IMG/VR virus record: IMGVR_UViG_3300034695_000088
Location: 1 to 36,620 of that record
DNA length: 36,620 nt
Source: a virus
Direction: 5' to 3' (one strand)
Of this stretch, positions 1 to 8,954 are shown in pieces. The translations under genes and the position numbers were made by a program. Below the pieces are notes generated by a model that worked only from the letters and a program-made list of their open reading frames with translations, was not told the origin of the DNA and made no database searches. Positions within the stretch are counted from its first letter, which is position 1; every line of letters starts with the position of its first letter.

Positions 1-248
1 GATATACTATATTATTTAATTGGAGTGAGGGTGGAGATGCATTCTATAGATATCGTGATTGGAAAACTGGTAAGGTGCATACTATACATGACAGACCTGG
101 TTGGACCTGTAAGACTGGTTGGTATGGGCCAGGTAAAGAGTCAACATTCCATTGCGCTATGACTAATGAACCAAGATGGAGTATAGCATTCTATGCACGT
201 AATGAGACGATGAGAGATCTAATCATTGATGAAATAGAAAATGACTAA
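1..248 (+). CDS. C-terminal end of an unknown protein (start outside window)
   Basis: An open frame enters from the left edge (first full codon at base 3) and ends at TAA 246-248, giving about 81 residues with no start in the window. It is rich in Trp, Gly and aromatic residues. Near the end it reads FHCAMTNEPRWSIAFYA: a His, then Asn and Arg, then a hydrophobic strand. That order resembles the last strands of cupin or 2-oxoglutarate oxygenase folds, where the distal His and the substrate Arg lie, but the similarity is by eye and the metal-binding half is not visible. The next gene's ATG at 241 lies inside its last codons, an 8-base overlap typical of coupled phage genes. I do not recognise the protein. 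Confidence 0.6.
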   Translation, partial: YTILFNWSEGGDAFYRYRDWKTGKVHTIHDRPGWTCKTGWYGPGKESTFHCAMTNEPRWSIAFYARNETMRDLIIDEIEND

Positions 249-1611
249 AACAAAACTCATAAAATTTATAAAAGACAACAAACATAAATTTGTATTCTTT
301 AATTATAGAGGTGGAATGGGTGGTGAAACCATTTGTAATCATCTAACACTAACAAATGATTACTTCTATAATGAAACTTTTAAGCAAGATATCATAGATA
401 ATAAGTCACACATATTCAGTGCCGAGCTAGATGATGGAGGTTCTAAGCCTGTAACAGATGCTTATGATACCGCAAATAGATCTAGGTTTAGAGATTGGAT
501 GTTCGGAGATTGGTTTATGCTACATTCATTATACGATAATTATAATTCTAATAATAATAACCTATGGGATGGTGAAAATATATTTCCACAGTATGATGAT
601 GTACATGGTGATAATGAATTTTATGATAAACTATATGAGATATCAGATTCAATAGAACATAGAAATTCAAATCTAGGTGATATCAATTGTATTTTTGGTT
701 GGGACAATAGAATTAATGATGGTAAATGGGACCATGAATGGAAAGATGTAGATCATGAATGCGATGAGGTATTAGAAAGATTTGCTGCACAAGATAAACC
801 TTACTTGATTCGAACACATGGTATAACCCCTTTTATGAAATTTTTAGGTGGTGCAAAGTTTATTGATATTGTTTGTAATGAATGGGAAAGGTATTGTACA
901 AGTTTATCCGAAGCAAAAGTATTTGTTAATCCTATTAAAGGCAAAGAAGAAATAGCCGCTATGGTTAAACAGGTAATACATTGTTGGTCAATTGGACTCG
1001 AAGCAATTGGTGTAGATAATAAGAATCAACCAGTGGGTGGAGTGTCACCTATTATAACACATAGCGAGATGGAAGCAGAACTTAAAGAAAAATTTGTTTT
1101 AGATTATATAGGTGATGCGGAAGAGATATGTCTTAAGACAATAGGTGTTATAATAGATCCTGAAAAATATGAATTGAATTTAAATACTTTTAAAGATGCA
1201 ACTGAATTAAATAAATTTGTTCATGCGTTACAAATGTTTAGATCATATCCAAAGATGCTACCTTTTTTTATGAGAGATGAACTTACAAAATGGGATATGG
1301 GTGGACCATGGGGAACAAAGATTGAAGAGCCAAATCATAAAGGTGCATGGTGGCAAACAATATATAAGCATGAGCGATGGTGGTATGACATAATTAACCC
1401 ACAATTATATAATATGCAAGATATGTTTGATGGTGATTGGGTAGAAGAACAATTCGGAATGGATCCAAAACCTATAAGAGAAATGATGGCTAAATGGCAT
1501 GAAGGCAATTGTAAGTTCTTAGACGATATGCATATTACTAATTATCTTCCTAAGGCACCTTCAAAAGAAGCACAAGATATATACCATACACATCGAATAA
1601 CGCCGTCATGA
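241..1611 (+). CDS. Unknown 456-aa protein with glycine-rich P-loop-like N-terminus
   Basis: Residues 17-35 form a hydrophobic strand followed by GGMGGET (24-30) and a helix. The layout resembles the phosphate-binding loop of sulfotransferase-type or other P-loop proteins, but the classical Lys is absent. The same start pattern (strand, then GxGGD/E) occurs in the two paralogues at 18714 and 19373, so the three probably share a fold. The middle is rich in Asp, Asn and Trp; residues around 185-215 contain a second hydrophobic block with an RTHG motif. No signal peptide or membrane helix is evident. Its ATG overlaps the previous gene by 8 bases and its stop overlaps the glycosyltransferase start by ATGA. 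A nucleotide- or PAPS-dependent transferase is possible, but function is not assigned. Confidence 0.75.
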   Translation: MTKTKLIKFIKDNKHKFVFFNYRGGMGGETICNHLTLTNDYFYNETFKQDIIDNKSHIFSAELDDGGSKPVTDAYDTANRSRFRDWMFGDWFMLHSLYDNYNSNNNNLWDGENIFPQYDDVHGDNEFYDKLYEISDSIEHRNSNLGDINCIFGWDNRINDGKWDHEWKDVDHECDEVLERFAAQDKPYLIRTHGITPFMKFLGGAKFIDIVCNEWERYCTSLSEAKVFVNPIKGKEEIAAMVKQVIHCWSIGLEAIGVDNKNQPVGGVSPIITHSEMEAELKEKFVLDYIGDAEEICLKTIGVIIDPEKYELNLNTFKDATELNKFVHALQMFRSYPKMLPFFMRDELTKWDMGGPWGTKIEEPNHKGAWWQTIYKHERWWYDIINPQLYNMQDMFDGDWVEEQFGMDPKPIREMMAKWHEGNCKFLDDMHITNYLPKAPSKEAQDIYHTHRITPS

Positions 1612-2267
1612 ATATAGTAACAGTTAAATGGGGTGACAAATATTCTGTTGATGATGTCAATAAATTGTATTATAGTTGCGTAGCTACTACTCATGAGAAT
1701 GATATTCATTTTTATTGTTATACAGATGATTCTATTGGGTTAAATCCTCATATAAATTGGTTACCTCTTATTGATATGGATCTAGATGGGGTATGGAATA
1801 AGTTATCATTGTTTAAGCCGGGTATGTTACCAGAAGGTAAGTGGTTATATTTAGACTTAGATGTAATTATACAAGGTAGATTAGATGAGATCTATATGCA
1901 AAATCAGTTTACAATGGTTAAATGCTATTGGAAACCTATAGAAGTTCTTCGCCCTGATTGGGTATTTGAAGGCAGAACTATAAGAGATCATGATATAAAC
2001 TCTTCTGTTATGTTGTTTCATAATGATGAGAACCATCATATATGGGAACACTTTTGGGAATCACCTGATGATTATATGATGGCTTATCCAGGAATAGATG
2101 GGTTTATATATTGTGAAGGCTTTGCCCCTAACAATTATTGGAAACAAGGTAGGATATATTCAAAGTACTATGGAATTAAAGAAGAGTCATGGTATAATCC
2201 ACCTGATGAGCCTTATTATTTAGAAACAGCTGCAATCTGTTTACTTAACGGACCCCTTAAGATATAA
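1608..2267 (+). CDS. Phage-type glycosyltransferase (DxD, GT-A fold)
   Basis: A 219-residue protein starting with the beta-strand VTVKWGDKYS, which is characteristic of a family of phage glycosyltransferases. A YTDD turn at 38-41 follows, then the DxD metal and sugar-nucleotide site in LYLDLDVII (Asp83, Asp85). An NSSVMLF strand and a late NGPLK segment complete the pattern of GT8-like GT-A enzymes. It probably moves a sugar from a nucleotide-sugar onto a phage or host acceptor. It overlaps the upstream unknown gene (ATGA) and lies just before the fibre genes, which makes fibre or surface-glycan glycosylation a reasonable guess. A paralogue lies at 21540-22349. Family assignment is fairly firm; the acceptor is unknown. 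Confidence 0.8.
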   Translation: MNIVTVKWGDKYSVDDVNKLYYSCVATTHENDIHFYCYTDDSIGLNPHINWLPLIDMDLDGVWNKLSLFKPGMLPEGKWLYLDLDVIIQGRLDEIYMQNQFTMVKCYWKPIEVLRPDWVFEGRTIRDHDINSSVMLFHNDENHHIWEHFWESPDDYMMAYPGIDGFIYCEGFAPNNYWKQGRIYSKYYGIKEESWYNPPDEPYYLETAAICLLNGPLKI

Positions 2268-2306
2268 ATAAAGCTATAAGGATTGAATATTCAATTATTA
2301 TAAATA
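2263..2306 (+). promoter_or_regulatory. Tandem T4-type late promoters
   Basis: Two exact TATAAATA elements occur at 2263-2270 and 2299-2306, each followed by AAG. The first overlaps the stop codon of the glycosyltransferase. TATAAATA is the sole core element of T4 late promoters. The two lie 84 and 48 bases ahead of the first fibre-region ATG at 2355, a sensible position for structural genes made in quantity late in infection. Confidence 0.75.
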
Positions 2307-2354
2307 AAGACAACGGTGGTTATATAATCATCACAATAAAATTAGAGCATAGAT

Positions 2355-2633
2355 ATGGCTGGTACTGTAGTAAAAATCAAGCAGTCCTCTGTTGCAGGTA
2401 AAGTACCTTCAGCGAGTGACTTACAACAAGGCGAATTAGCACTTAACACGGCTGATGTCAAGCTATACTCAAAGAACGGATCAGGAGAAGTCATTACGTT
2501 AGCGGCGGGGGCTAGTACGTTTACTCAAACATTTGATATGGGTAACGTTGCTGGAGATGTAATATTAGACGGCGGTGATTATAATGATTCAATTTATGTA
2601 ACACAGGGTTCATATGACGGCGGGGGAGCATAA
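2355..2633 (+). CDS. Small fibre-region structural protein
   Basis: A 92-residue protein. Its first 50 residues (VKIKQSSVAGK, then DLQQGELALNT, then VKLYSKNGSG) follow the pattern of the N-terminal domain found at the start of many phage fibre and receptor-binding proteins: a beta-strand, a GELALNT turn, then a Lys-Asp/Gly hairpin. The rest is Gly/Asp-rich and ends in a glycine run. It follows two late promoters and precedes the 843-residue fibre protein by 3 bases. It could be a fibre-attachment piece, or the shortened remnant of a longer fibre gene, since the domain is normally followed by a longer body. No frameshift joining it to the next gene was found. Confidence 0.7.
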   Translation: MAGTVVKIKQSSVAGKVPSASDLQQGELALNTADVKLYSKNGSGEVITLAAGASTFTQTFDMGNVAGDVILDGGDYNDSIYVTQGSYDGGGA

Positions 2634-2636
2634 GAT

Positions 2637-5168
2637 ATGGCAACAATATTTAAGATAAGAAGAGATACGGCGGCCAATTGGGCGTCTGGCAATCCTACCC
2701 TAGCAGCGGGAGAAATGGGTCTTGACCAAACAAATAACTTCATCAAAATGGGTGATGGCTCAACTGCTTGGAATTCGTTAGCCCAATTCACACAAAACAT
2801 TGAGAACGTAGAGGATTTAGTAGGTGCAATGGTCGCCTCAAATACTGAAACCTTTATTACAGTAACCTACGATGACTCAGATGGAACACTAGATTTCGTT
2901 GTTCCAGTATTAGATGAAGACAGCTTATCAACAGATTCCGCAACACATTTAGCTACACAACAAAGTATTAAAGCATACGTGGATGCACAAACCCACTTAA
3001 GCTTACTTGACGAAGACAATATGGCATCTAACAGTGCTACGCAAGCCGCTTCTCAACAATCAATCAAAGCTTATGTGGATGCACAAGTAGATACAGAAGA
3101 TACCCTTGCTGAATTAGATGATGTTACTCTTACAACTCCAGCAGATGGTTCCCTATTACTTTATGATACTGGCAACTCAGTTTGGATTGACAATATCATG
3201 TCAGGTGATGCTACTCTATCAGACACTGGTGCTATAACACTTGCAACAGTTAATTCAAATACTGGTGCAATTGGTTCATCAACAGCTATTCCAATTATTA
3301 CAACTAACGCCAAGGGTTTAGTTACAGCAGTAAGTACGGCAAGTATTACAACATCATTAACGGTTGGAGCTGATTCAGGTTCTAATGATGCAGTAGCTCT
3401 AGCGAGTGATGTATTAGATTTCACTGGTGGTACAGGTATAGACACTACAGTTTCTGATAATGATATCTCAATTGCTATCGACGCTACTGTTGCTACATTA
3501 GCTGGTTCACAAACATTAACAAATAAAACATTAACTAGTCCAGTTCTAAATACGGGTGTTAGTGGTACTGCGGTTAAAGATGAAGATAATATGGCGAGTG
3601 ATTCTGCCACTCATCTTGCTACTCAACAATCTATTAAAGCATATGTTGATAGCGTAGCGGATGCTCAAGATAATACAGATGAAATAACAGAAGGTTCAAC
3701 TAACTTATATTTCACTAACGCAAGAGCTAGAGCTGCGGTATCTGTTACAGATGCGGGTGGCGATGGTTCATTAGCATATAACTCTTCAACAGGTGTTATC
3801 ACATATACAGGCCCAAGTGCTGCAGAAGCCAGAGCACATATTAGTGTTACTGATGCTGGTGGTGATGGTTCAGCTGCATACAATAGTTCAACTGGTGTTA
3901 TAACTTATACTGGTCCAAGTGCCGCAGAGGTTAGAGCTCATATAAGTGCTGGTACTGGCGTTGCAATTTCAAATGGTGCAATATCTATTGGACAAGCAGT
4001 AGCCACAAGTTCTGATGTTCAATTTGCTGACTTAGTATTAAGTGGTGACTTAACAGTTAATGGTACTACTACAACAGTTGCCTCAACTAACACTACACAT
4101 ACTGATGCATTAATTGAATATGCTACTGGTACCACGGGTACACCGGCTAATGATGCTGGTATTGTTATTGAACGTGGTGATCAGAATAATGCATTCATCG
4201 GTTATGATGAGAGTGCAGACGAATTTACTATGGGTACAGGTACATTTACAGGTGCTTCAACCGGCAACTTAACGATTACAGCTGGTACCCTTAATGTTGG
4301 TCAAGTAAAAGCCACATCGATGGCTTTGACAGGAGCTGTTACAACTAATTCCACATTTGATGGACGAGATGTAGCAACCGATGGTGCTAAGCTAGATAAT
4401 ATTGAAGCTTCAGCAACAGCTGACCAAACAGGTGCACAAATTAAAGTATTATATGAAGCAGAATCTTCAGCATTTACAGATGCACAATTTACTAAGCTAG
4501 CTAATATTGAAACTGCAGCTGATGTAACCGATGCAACAAATGTTAATGCTGCTGGTGCTCTTATGTTATCAGATACTACAACTGCTGGATTGGGTATTGT
4601 TGTTGATGAAGATGATATGTCTTCCAATTCTGCAACTAAACTTGCAACCCAACAAAGTATTAAAGCATATGTCGTTGCTGGATTAGCAGCACAAAATCAC
4701 CTAAATGAAATGTTAGGTAATATGGATGACATAGATAATGGTACAACATTTGTTAAAACAGCAAACAACTTTACAGATGCTTTAAAGACTTCATTAGATA
4801 CAATGGAAGACAATGCAGATGTCACAGATGCTACTAATGTAGCGGCTGCTGGCGCTGTAATGGAATCAGGTGATACAGCTTCGGCTAAGATACCTGCTGG
4901 AACAACGGCACAGAGAGACGGTTCACCGAGTGCAGGTTATTTCAGATGGAATACAACATCCGGTGGTGCTGAGATATTTGACGGCACTTCTTGGGGATTA
5001 GTAGGTGGTGGTAACACTACCGGAAAGGCGGTATGGGAACATAGTTATACAGTTGCAGAAGATTATGAAGTAACTTCTGGTAACAACGCATTAACAGCGG
5101 GACCAATTACCATTAATACTGGCTATTCAGTCACTGTTCCTTCGGGATCATCGTGGGTGATAGTTTAA
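2637..5168 (+). CDS. Long repetitive tail-fibre-like structural protein
   Basis: An 843-residue protein rich in Ala, Thr, Asp and Ser with almost no Cys, typical of phage fibres. The first 45 residues (IFKIRRDTAANW, then LAAGEMGLD, then IKMGDGSTAW) match the major-tropism-determinant-type N-terminal domain that attaches many fibres. The body carries four copies of a 26-residue module (DEDNMAS...QQSIKAYVDA), a tandem pair of 34-residue repeats, a LSGDLTVNGTTTTVAS module and SATADQ modules. These are common in marine phage fibre proteins with beta-helical or triple-stranded shafts. It is followed 18 bases later by a second fibre protein sharing the modules. The role, host attachment or virion decoration, is inferred from composition and family pattern. 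Confidence 0.85.
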   Translation: MATIFKIRRDTAANWASGNPTLAAGEMGLDQTNNFIKMGDGSTAWNSLAQFTQNIENVEDLVGAMVASNTETFITVTYDDSDGTLDFVVPVLDEDSLSTDSATHLATQQSIKAYVDAQTHLSLLDEDNMASNSATQAASQQSIKAYVDAQVDTEDTLAELDDVTLTTPADGSLLLYDTGNSVWIDNIMSGDATLSDTGAITLATVNSNTGAIGSSTAIPIITTNAKGLVTAVSTASITTSLTVGADSGSNDAVALASDVLDFTGGTGIDTTVSDNDISIAIDATVATLAGSQTLTNKTLTSPVLNTGVSGTAVKDEDNMASDSATHLATQQSIKAYVDSVADAQDNTDEITEGSTNLYFTNARARAAVSVTDAGGDGSLAYNSSTGVITYTGPSAAEARAHISVTDAGGDGSAAYNSSTGVITYTGPSAAEVRAHISAGTGVAISNGAISIGQAVATSSDVQFADLVLSGDLTVNGTTTTVASTNTTHTDALIEYATGTTGTPANDAGIVIERGDQNNAFIGYDESADEFTMGTGTFTGASTGNLTITAGTLNVGQVKATSMALTGAVTTNSTFDGRDVATDGAKLDNIEASATADQTGAQIKVLYEAESSAFTDAQFTKLANIETAADVTDATNVNAAGALMLSDTTTAGLGIVVDEDDMSSNSATKLATQQSIKAYVVAGLAAQNHLNEMLGNMDDIDNGTTFVKTANNFTDALKTSLDTMEDNADVTDATNVAAAGAVMESGDTASAKIPAGTTAQRDGSPSAGYFRWNTTSGGAEIFDGTSWGLVGGGNTTGKAVWEHSYTVAEDYEVTSGNNALTAGPITINTGYSVTVPSGSSWVIV

Positions 5169-5423
5169 TTTTTTAGGAGACGATAAATGTCAAAATTAAA
5201 ACTAAAAGGTGACTCAGGCGGAACTGGTGTATTTACATTAACTTCTCCTAACTCAAACACCGATAGAACAATTACTTTACCAGATGATACTGGTAATATT
5301 TTAACTTCAGCACAAACTACGGTAGCTGCATCATCGTGGGTTGTTGATGAAGATAACATGGCAAGTGATTTAGCAACAAAAGTACCTACACAGCAATCCG
5401 TCAAAGCTTATGTAGATGCTCAA
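2913..5423 (+). repeat. Dispersed 78-bp fibre module, five copies
   Basis: A 26-codon unit that reads roughly DED-M-S-SAT---QQSIKAYVDA recurs at 2913-2990, 3009-3086, 3579-3656, 4605-4682 and, in the next gene, 5346-5423. The copies differ mostly at third positions and at a few residues in the middle. It spans both fibre genes, so it could support recombination between them. Confidence 0.8.
3741..3944 (+). repeat. Tandem 102-bp repeat in fibre gene
   Basis: Two adjacent 34-codon copies (3741-3842 and 3843-3944) encode SVTDAGGDGS-AYNSSTGV followed by ITYTGPSAAE-RAHI. At the protein level they differ at two residues (Leu/Ala and Ala/Val); at the DNA level many synonymous changes separate them, so the duplication is old but under protein-level selection. 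Confidence 0.8.
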
Positions 5424-7466
5424 ATTAGCGCTGAAAACACACTAGCTGAAGACAACGATGTTAACCTTACCTCACCAGGTGATGGTGCATTATTAATATA
5501 TGATACAGGTACATCAACATGGCGCGATGGTGCTATGTCTGGTGATGCAACGATTAGTGATACAGGTGCTTTAACAATTGCTAATGATGCTATCGATAGT
5601 CAACACTATGCTGCTGATTCAATCGATGCAGAACATTATGCTGCAGGTTCAGTTGATGGAACTGCTATAGCAAACGATGCTGTTGATAGTCAACATATAG
5701 CTGCGGATAGTATTGATGCAGAACATTATGCTGCTGGTTCAGTAGATGGCACAGCAATAGGTAATGACCAAGTTGATAGCCAACACTATGTAGCAGGTTC
5801 AATTGATAACGAACACTTAGCAGCGAACTCGGTTGATTCCGACAACTATGTTGATGCTTCAATTGATCTAGCCCATATGAGTGTAAACTCAATTGATTCA
5901 GATCAATATGTGGACGGTTCAATTGATACAATACATATTGCAGCAAGTAATATAACAAACGCTTTGATGGCAGATGATGCTATTGATTCAGCAGAGATTG
6001 CTGATGGCGCGGTTGATCTAGTTCATATGAGTCCAAACTCAGTGGATAGTGACCAATACGTTGACGGATCTATTGATACAGTTCATATTGCAGCAGATCA
6101 AATCACTGCAGCTTTGATTGCAGATGATGTAATTAATAGTGAGCACATTGTTGCAGACTCTATTGATGCGGAACATCTAGCACCAAACTCAATTAACACT
6201 GATGCTATTATTGATGCTGCTGTAAGAACAGCTCATATACAAGCTGATAATATTACATCGGCACTTATTGCTGATGACCAAATTGATTCAGAACATATTG
6301 TAGATGCTTCAGTCGATCTAGCCCATATGTCTGCCAACTCAGTAGACAGTGACCAATACGTTGATGGTTCGGTTGACAATGTTCACATGGCCAACTCAGC
6401 TATTACAGTAAGTGATGGTTCAAACACAACAGCTATATCACTCGGAGGCACTGCTACTTTCGCCGGTACGGCCAACGAGGTTACAGTTGCTGAAAGTTCA
6501 GGAACGATCACTGTAGGTTTACCGGATGATGTAACAATTGCTGGTGACTTAACGGTGAGTGGTACAACTACTTCAGTTAGTTCAACAACTATCGAAGTTG
6601 CTGATCCATTACTACACTTAGCAACAACCAATAATGCTGCGGATGCAGTTGATATTGGTATGTATGGTTTGTATGATACATCAGGTTCATTAGACCTTTA
6701 TAGTGGTATCTTTAGGGATGCTTCTGATTCAGGTAAGTGGAATATATTTAAAGACTTACAAGCTGCTCCAACTACAACGGTTAATAAATCGGGTACTGGA
6801 TATGCAGTTGGTACATTAGTATCAAACCTTGAAGGTGATGTTACTGGTGATGTAACAGGTGACTTAACTGGTACAGCTTCATTAGCAACAAGCATTACGC
6901 TTACAGCTAATGACTCAACTGATGAGACCGTTTATCCGGTATTTGTTGATGGTGCTACAGGTACACAGGGTCTTGAAACTGATACTGGATTATCATATAA
7001 TCCTTCATCAGGTAACTTAGTTATCGGTGGTACGGTTGATGGTCGTGATCTACAAACTGATGGTACTAAATTAGATACTATTGAAACTAGTGCGACAGCA
7101 GACCAAACAAATGCAGAGATAAGAACAGCTGTTGAAGCTGCGTCTGATTCAAATGTGTTTACCGATGCTGACCATAGTAAACTGAATGCTATTGAAGCTT
7201 CAGCTACTGCGGACCAGTCAAATGCTGAGATTAGAGCGGCAGTAGAAGCGGCAAGTGATTCAAATGTATTCACAGATGCCGACCATACTAAACTAAATGC
7301 AATTGAAGCTTCTGCAACGGCTGACCAAACAGCTGCTGAGATACTTACTTTAATTAAGACAGTTGATGGTGCTTCTTCAGGATTAGATGCTGACTTACTA
7401 GATGCTCAAAGTGGTGCATACTATAGGGTTGATATCTACAACGCAGCAGGTTCACTACTTAACTAA
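5187..7466 (+). CDS. Second repetitive tail-fibre-like structural protein
   Basis: A 759-residue protein preceded by AGGAGA at a normal distance. The N-terminus (LKLKGDSGGTGVFTLTSPNS, then DRTITLPDDTGNILT) is a beta-rich attachment-type segment often seen in marine phage fibres. Residues about 133-400 are built from about ten-residue units of the form SIDxxHhAxx. Then come a LTVSGTTTSVSSTTIEV module shared with the upstream gene, two 37-residue SATADQ repeats, and a C-terminal GLDADLLDAQSGAYY motif typical of fibre ends. A strong terminator follows. The gene probably encodes a long fibre or a fibre-associated shaft. The tip domain that usually binds the receptor is short here, so a separate adhesin may exist outside the window. 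Confidence 0.85.
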   Translation: MSKLKLKGDSGGTGVFTLTSPNSNTDRTITLPDDTGNILTSAQTTVAASSWVVDEDNMASDLATKVPTQQSVKAYVDAQISAENTLAEDNDVNLTSPGDGALLIYDTGTSTWRDGAMSGDATISDTGALTIANDAIDSQHYAADSIDAEHYAAGSVDGTAIANDAVDSQHIAADSIDAEHYAAGSVDGTAIGNDQVDSQHYVAGSIDNEHLAANSVDSDNYVDASIDLAHMSVNSIDSDQYVDGSIDTIHIAASNITNALMADDAIDSAEIADGAVDLVHMSPNSVDSDQYVDGSIDTVHIAADQITAALIADDVINSEHIVADSIDAEHLAPNSINTDAIIDAAVRTAHIQADNITSALIADDQIDSEHIVDASVDLAHMSANSVDSDQYVDGSVDNVHMANSAITVSDGSNTTAISLGGTATFAGTANEVTVAESSGTITVGLPDDVTIAGDLTVSGTTTSVSSTTIEVADPLLHLATTNNAADAVDIGMYGLYDTSGSLDLYSGIFRDASDSGKWNIFKDLQAAPTTTVNKSGTGYAVGTLVSNLEGDVTGDVTGDLTGTASLATSITLTANDSTDETVYPVFVDGATGTQGLETDTGLSYNPSSGNLVIGGTVDGRDLQTDGTKLDTIETSATADQTNAEIRTAVEAASDSNVFTDADHSKLNAIEASATADQSNAEIRAAVEAASDSNVFTDADHTKLNAIEASATADQTAAEILTLIKTVDGASSGLDADLLDAQSGAYYRVDIYNAAGSLLN
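5584..6396 (+). repeat. Decapeptide-type repeat array within the second fibre gene
   Basis: About 270 consecutive codons are made of imperfect ten-residue units such as SIDAEHYAAG, SVDSDQYVDG and QITAALIADD. The spacing of Asp, His and hydrophobic residues suggests a regular beta-helix or shaft. Several 20- to 30-codon blocks, for example the one around VDSDQYVDGSID, recur three or four times. Confidence 0.8.
7089..7310 (+). repeat. Tandem 111-bp repeat near fibre C-terminus
   Basis: Two adjacent 37-codon copies (7089-7199 and 7200-7310) encode SATADQ-NAEIR-AVEAA followed by SDSNVFTDADH-KLNAIEA, and a third partial copy follows. A diverged relative lies in the upstream fibre gene near base 4400. 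Confidence 0.75.
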
Positions 7467-7480
7467 TAAGTAAAATTCTA

Positions 7481-7503
7481 AGGGCTCTTCGGAGCCCTTT
7501 TTT
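7481..7503 (+). terminator. Rho-independent terminator with UUCG loop
   Basis: AGGGCTC (7481-7487), TTCG loop (7488-7491), GAGCCCT (7492-7498), then continuing T residues to 7503. The C(UUCG)G cap makes an unusually stable hairpin. It ends the fibre transcription unit 15 bases after the stop codon. Confidence 0.93.
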
Positions 7504-7507
7504 ATTA

Positions 7508-7515
7508 TATAAATA
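7508..7515 (+). promoter_or_regulatory. T4-type late promoter placed five bases before ATG
   Basis: TATAAATA directly after the terminator, with exactly 5 bases before the ATG at 7521. In T4 the element spans -13 to -6, so the transcript would start at the A of the ATG. The same spacing occurs before 25913, 33270 and 34587. Confidence 0.7.
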
Positions 7516-7520
7516 TTGTT

Positions 7521-8954
7521 ATGAAAACAAGTGATACTTTTTGTGCCCTTCCATGGGTACACCTCTCAACAAGACCGAATGGACATATGCGGGTATGTTG
7601 TACAGCAAATGCTTCCGGCGTTCAGAACCCAGACTCTCAAGATAAGATAGAATCAGACATTGGCATTTTAAAGAATGATGATGGTATGCCTTCTAATCTT
7701 GCCAACACATCATTAGCTGATGCTTGGAATAATAACTATATGAGAGGAACACGTAAAGCAATGATGCGTGGTGAAAAGCCTGCAAGTTGTATTAAATGTT
7801 ATAAAGAAGAAGATGCAGGACATAGATCCAAGAGGATGTGGGAGACCGATAAATGGATTAAGAAACTTGGTATAGAGTCAGTATTAGAAGGATATGATCC
7901 AGAGACTGGTACAGTGCCACCACAAATCCGATACGTGGATCTTCGCCTTGGGTCTAAGTGTCAGTTAGCTTGTGTTATGTGTTCACCTAATGATTCGTCG
8001 GGTTGGATAGTAGAACATAAAAAGATACATCCTAAATTAAAGAACGATAATCTAGAAAAAACAATGCGTTGGGAGAAGGAGACAGGTAAATTAGCCTTTG
8101 TAGGTGGTAGTTATGCGTGGCATAAAAAGAATCCAATGTTCTTTGATGAACTCTATGAACAGATACCTAAGCTAAAACAATTATATTGGGCAGGTGGTGA
8201 ACCACTTGTTATGAAAGAACATTACTTTTTATTGCAACAAATCATTGATGATGGTTATGCAAGTGAGATTGAAGTGAGATATAACTCAAACGGAATGGAG
8301 TGGGAGCCTGAGCTCTTTGACTTATGGAAGCATTTTAAGGAAGTTATATTTCATTTCTCTATTGATGACATGGAAGATAGGTTACATTATATAAGATATC
8401 CTGCAACATTTGACCATCTCACTATGAAAATGAGGGAGTTAGATAATTATCCTCATGGAAACCTTAGGCTAACTACTGCTTATACTATACAGCTACTTAA
8501 TATATGGTCTATACCAGATTTTGTTAGGTGGAAATTAACAAACAAATGGAAACTATTAAATCAATGGCCGCAAGGTGGAGGTATGATTGATAATCATTTG
8601 GCATATTGGCCGCCCCAATTAAATTGTAAAGCATTGCCATTAGACTTTAAAAAGAAAGTAACTGAAAAGTATGAGGCTTTCTATCCATGGTTAGAAGAGA
8701 ACTGGGAATTATCTGGCGCGCCTAGCAAAGAATTATTCATGGAAAACAATTATACAATAAACCGTCTTAAAGGGATTGCATCATTTATGAATGCAGAAGA
8801 TTGGTCAGTACGATTGCCTGAAACTGCTGAATGGTGTTATAGAGTTGCAGAAGAAAGAAGTCTAGACTTTGATAAGATCTTTCCAGAGTTATCTTGGTTA
8901 CAAGATTATCATACGCCCCACGAAGATTTTCCGTTAGTAATTAATACTTCTTAA
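7521..8954 (+). CDS. Radical SAM protein with N-terminal twitch-like domain (copy 1)
   Basis: A 477-residue protein. The 4Fe-4S/SAM motif CxxxCxxC is CQLACVMC at Cys147, 151 and 154, and the GGEP SAM-binding motif is at 225-228. Ahead of the core lies a Cys-rich region: Cys8 (FCALPW), Cys26-Cys27 (RVCC), and Cys90 and Cys93 (SCIKC). This is the pattern of the phage-enriched radical SAM family with a twitch (half-SPASM) auxiliary-cluster domain at the N-terminus. Such enzymes use the 5'-deoxyadenosyl radical on an unknown substrate. It is the first gene after the fibre terminator and the longest of six related copies. Its 3' end overlaps the convergent PP-loop gene by 14 bases. The family is firm; the substrate is unknown. 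Confidence 0.85.
   Translation: MKTSDTFCALPWVHLSTRPNGHMRVCCTANASGVQNPDSQDKIESDIGILKNDDGMPSNLANTSLADAWNNNYMRGTRKAMMRGEKPASCIKCYKEEDAGHRSKRMWETDKWIKKLGIESVLEGYDPETGTVPPQIRYVDLRLGSKCQLACVMCSPNDSSGWIVEHKKIHPKLKNDNLEKTMRWEKETGKLAFVGGSYAWHKKNPMFFDELYEQIPKLKQLYWAGGEPLVMKEHYFLLQQIIDDGYASEIEVRYNSNGMEWEPELFDLWKHFKEVIFHFSIDDMEDRLHYIRYPATFDHLTMKMRELDNYPHGNLRLTTAYTIQLLNIWSIPDFVRWKLTNKWKLLNQWPQGGGMIDNHLAYWPPQLNCKALPLDFKKKVTEKYEAFYPWLEENWELSGAPSKELFMENNYTINRLKGIASFMNAEDWSVRLPETAEWCYRVAEERSLDFDKIFPELSWLQDYHTPHEDFPLVINTS

Noticed and set aside
3161-3610. Long minus-strand open frames opposite the fibre genes (also near 2594, 3665, 4301, 6383 and 6932)
   Set aside because: Low-complexity mirror frames of Ala/Thr/Asp-rich coding DNA, without ribosome sites or recognisable domains.
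5584-6396. Repeat array that might be read as CRISPR or a DNA-level tandem repeat locus
   Set aside because: The repetition follows codons and protein units, with synonymous variation and no unique spacers; it is a fibre protein repeat.
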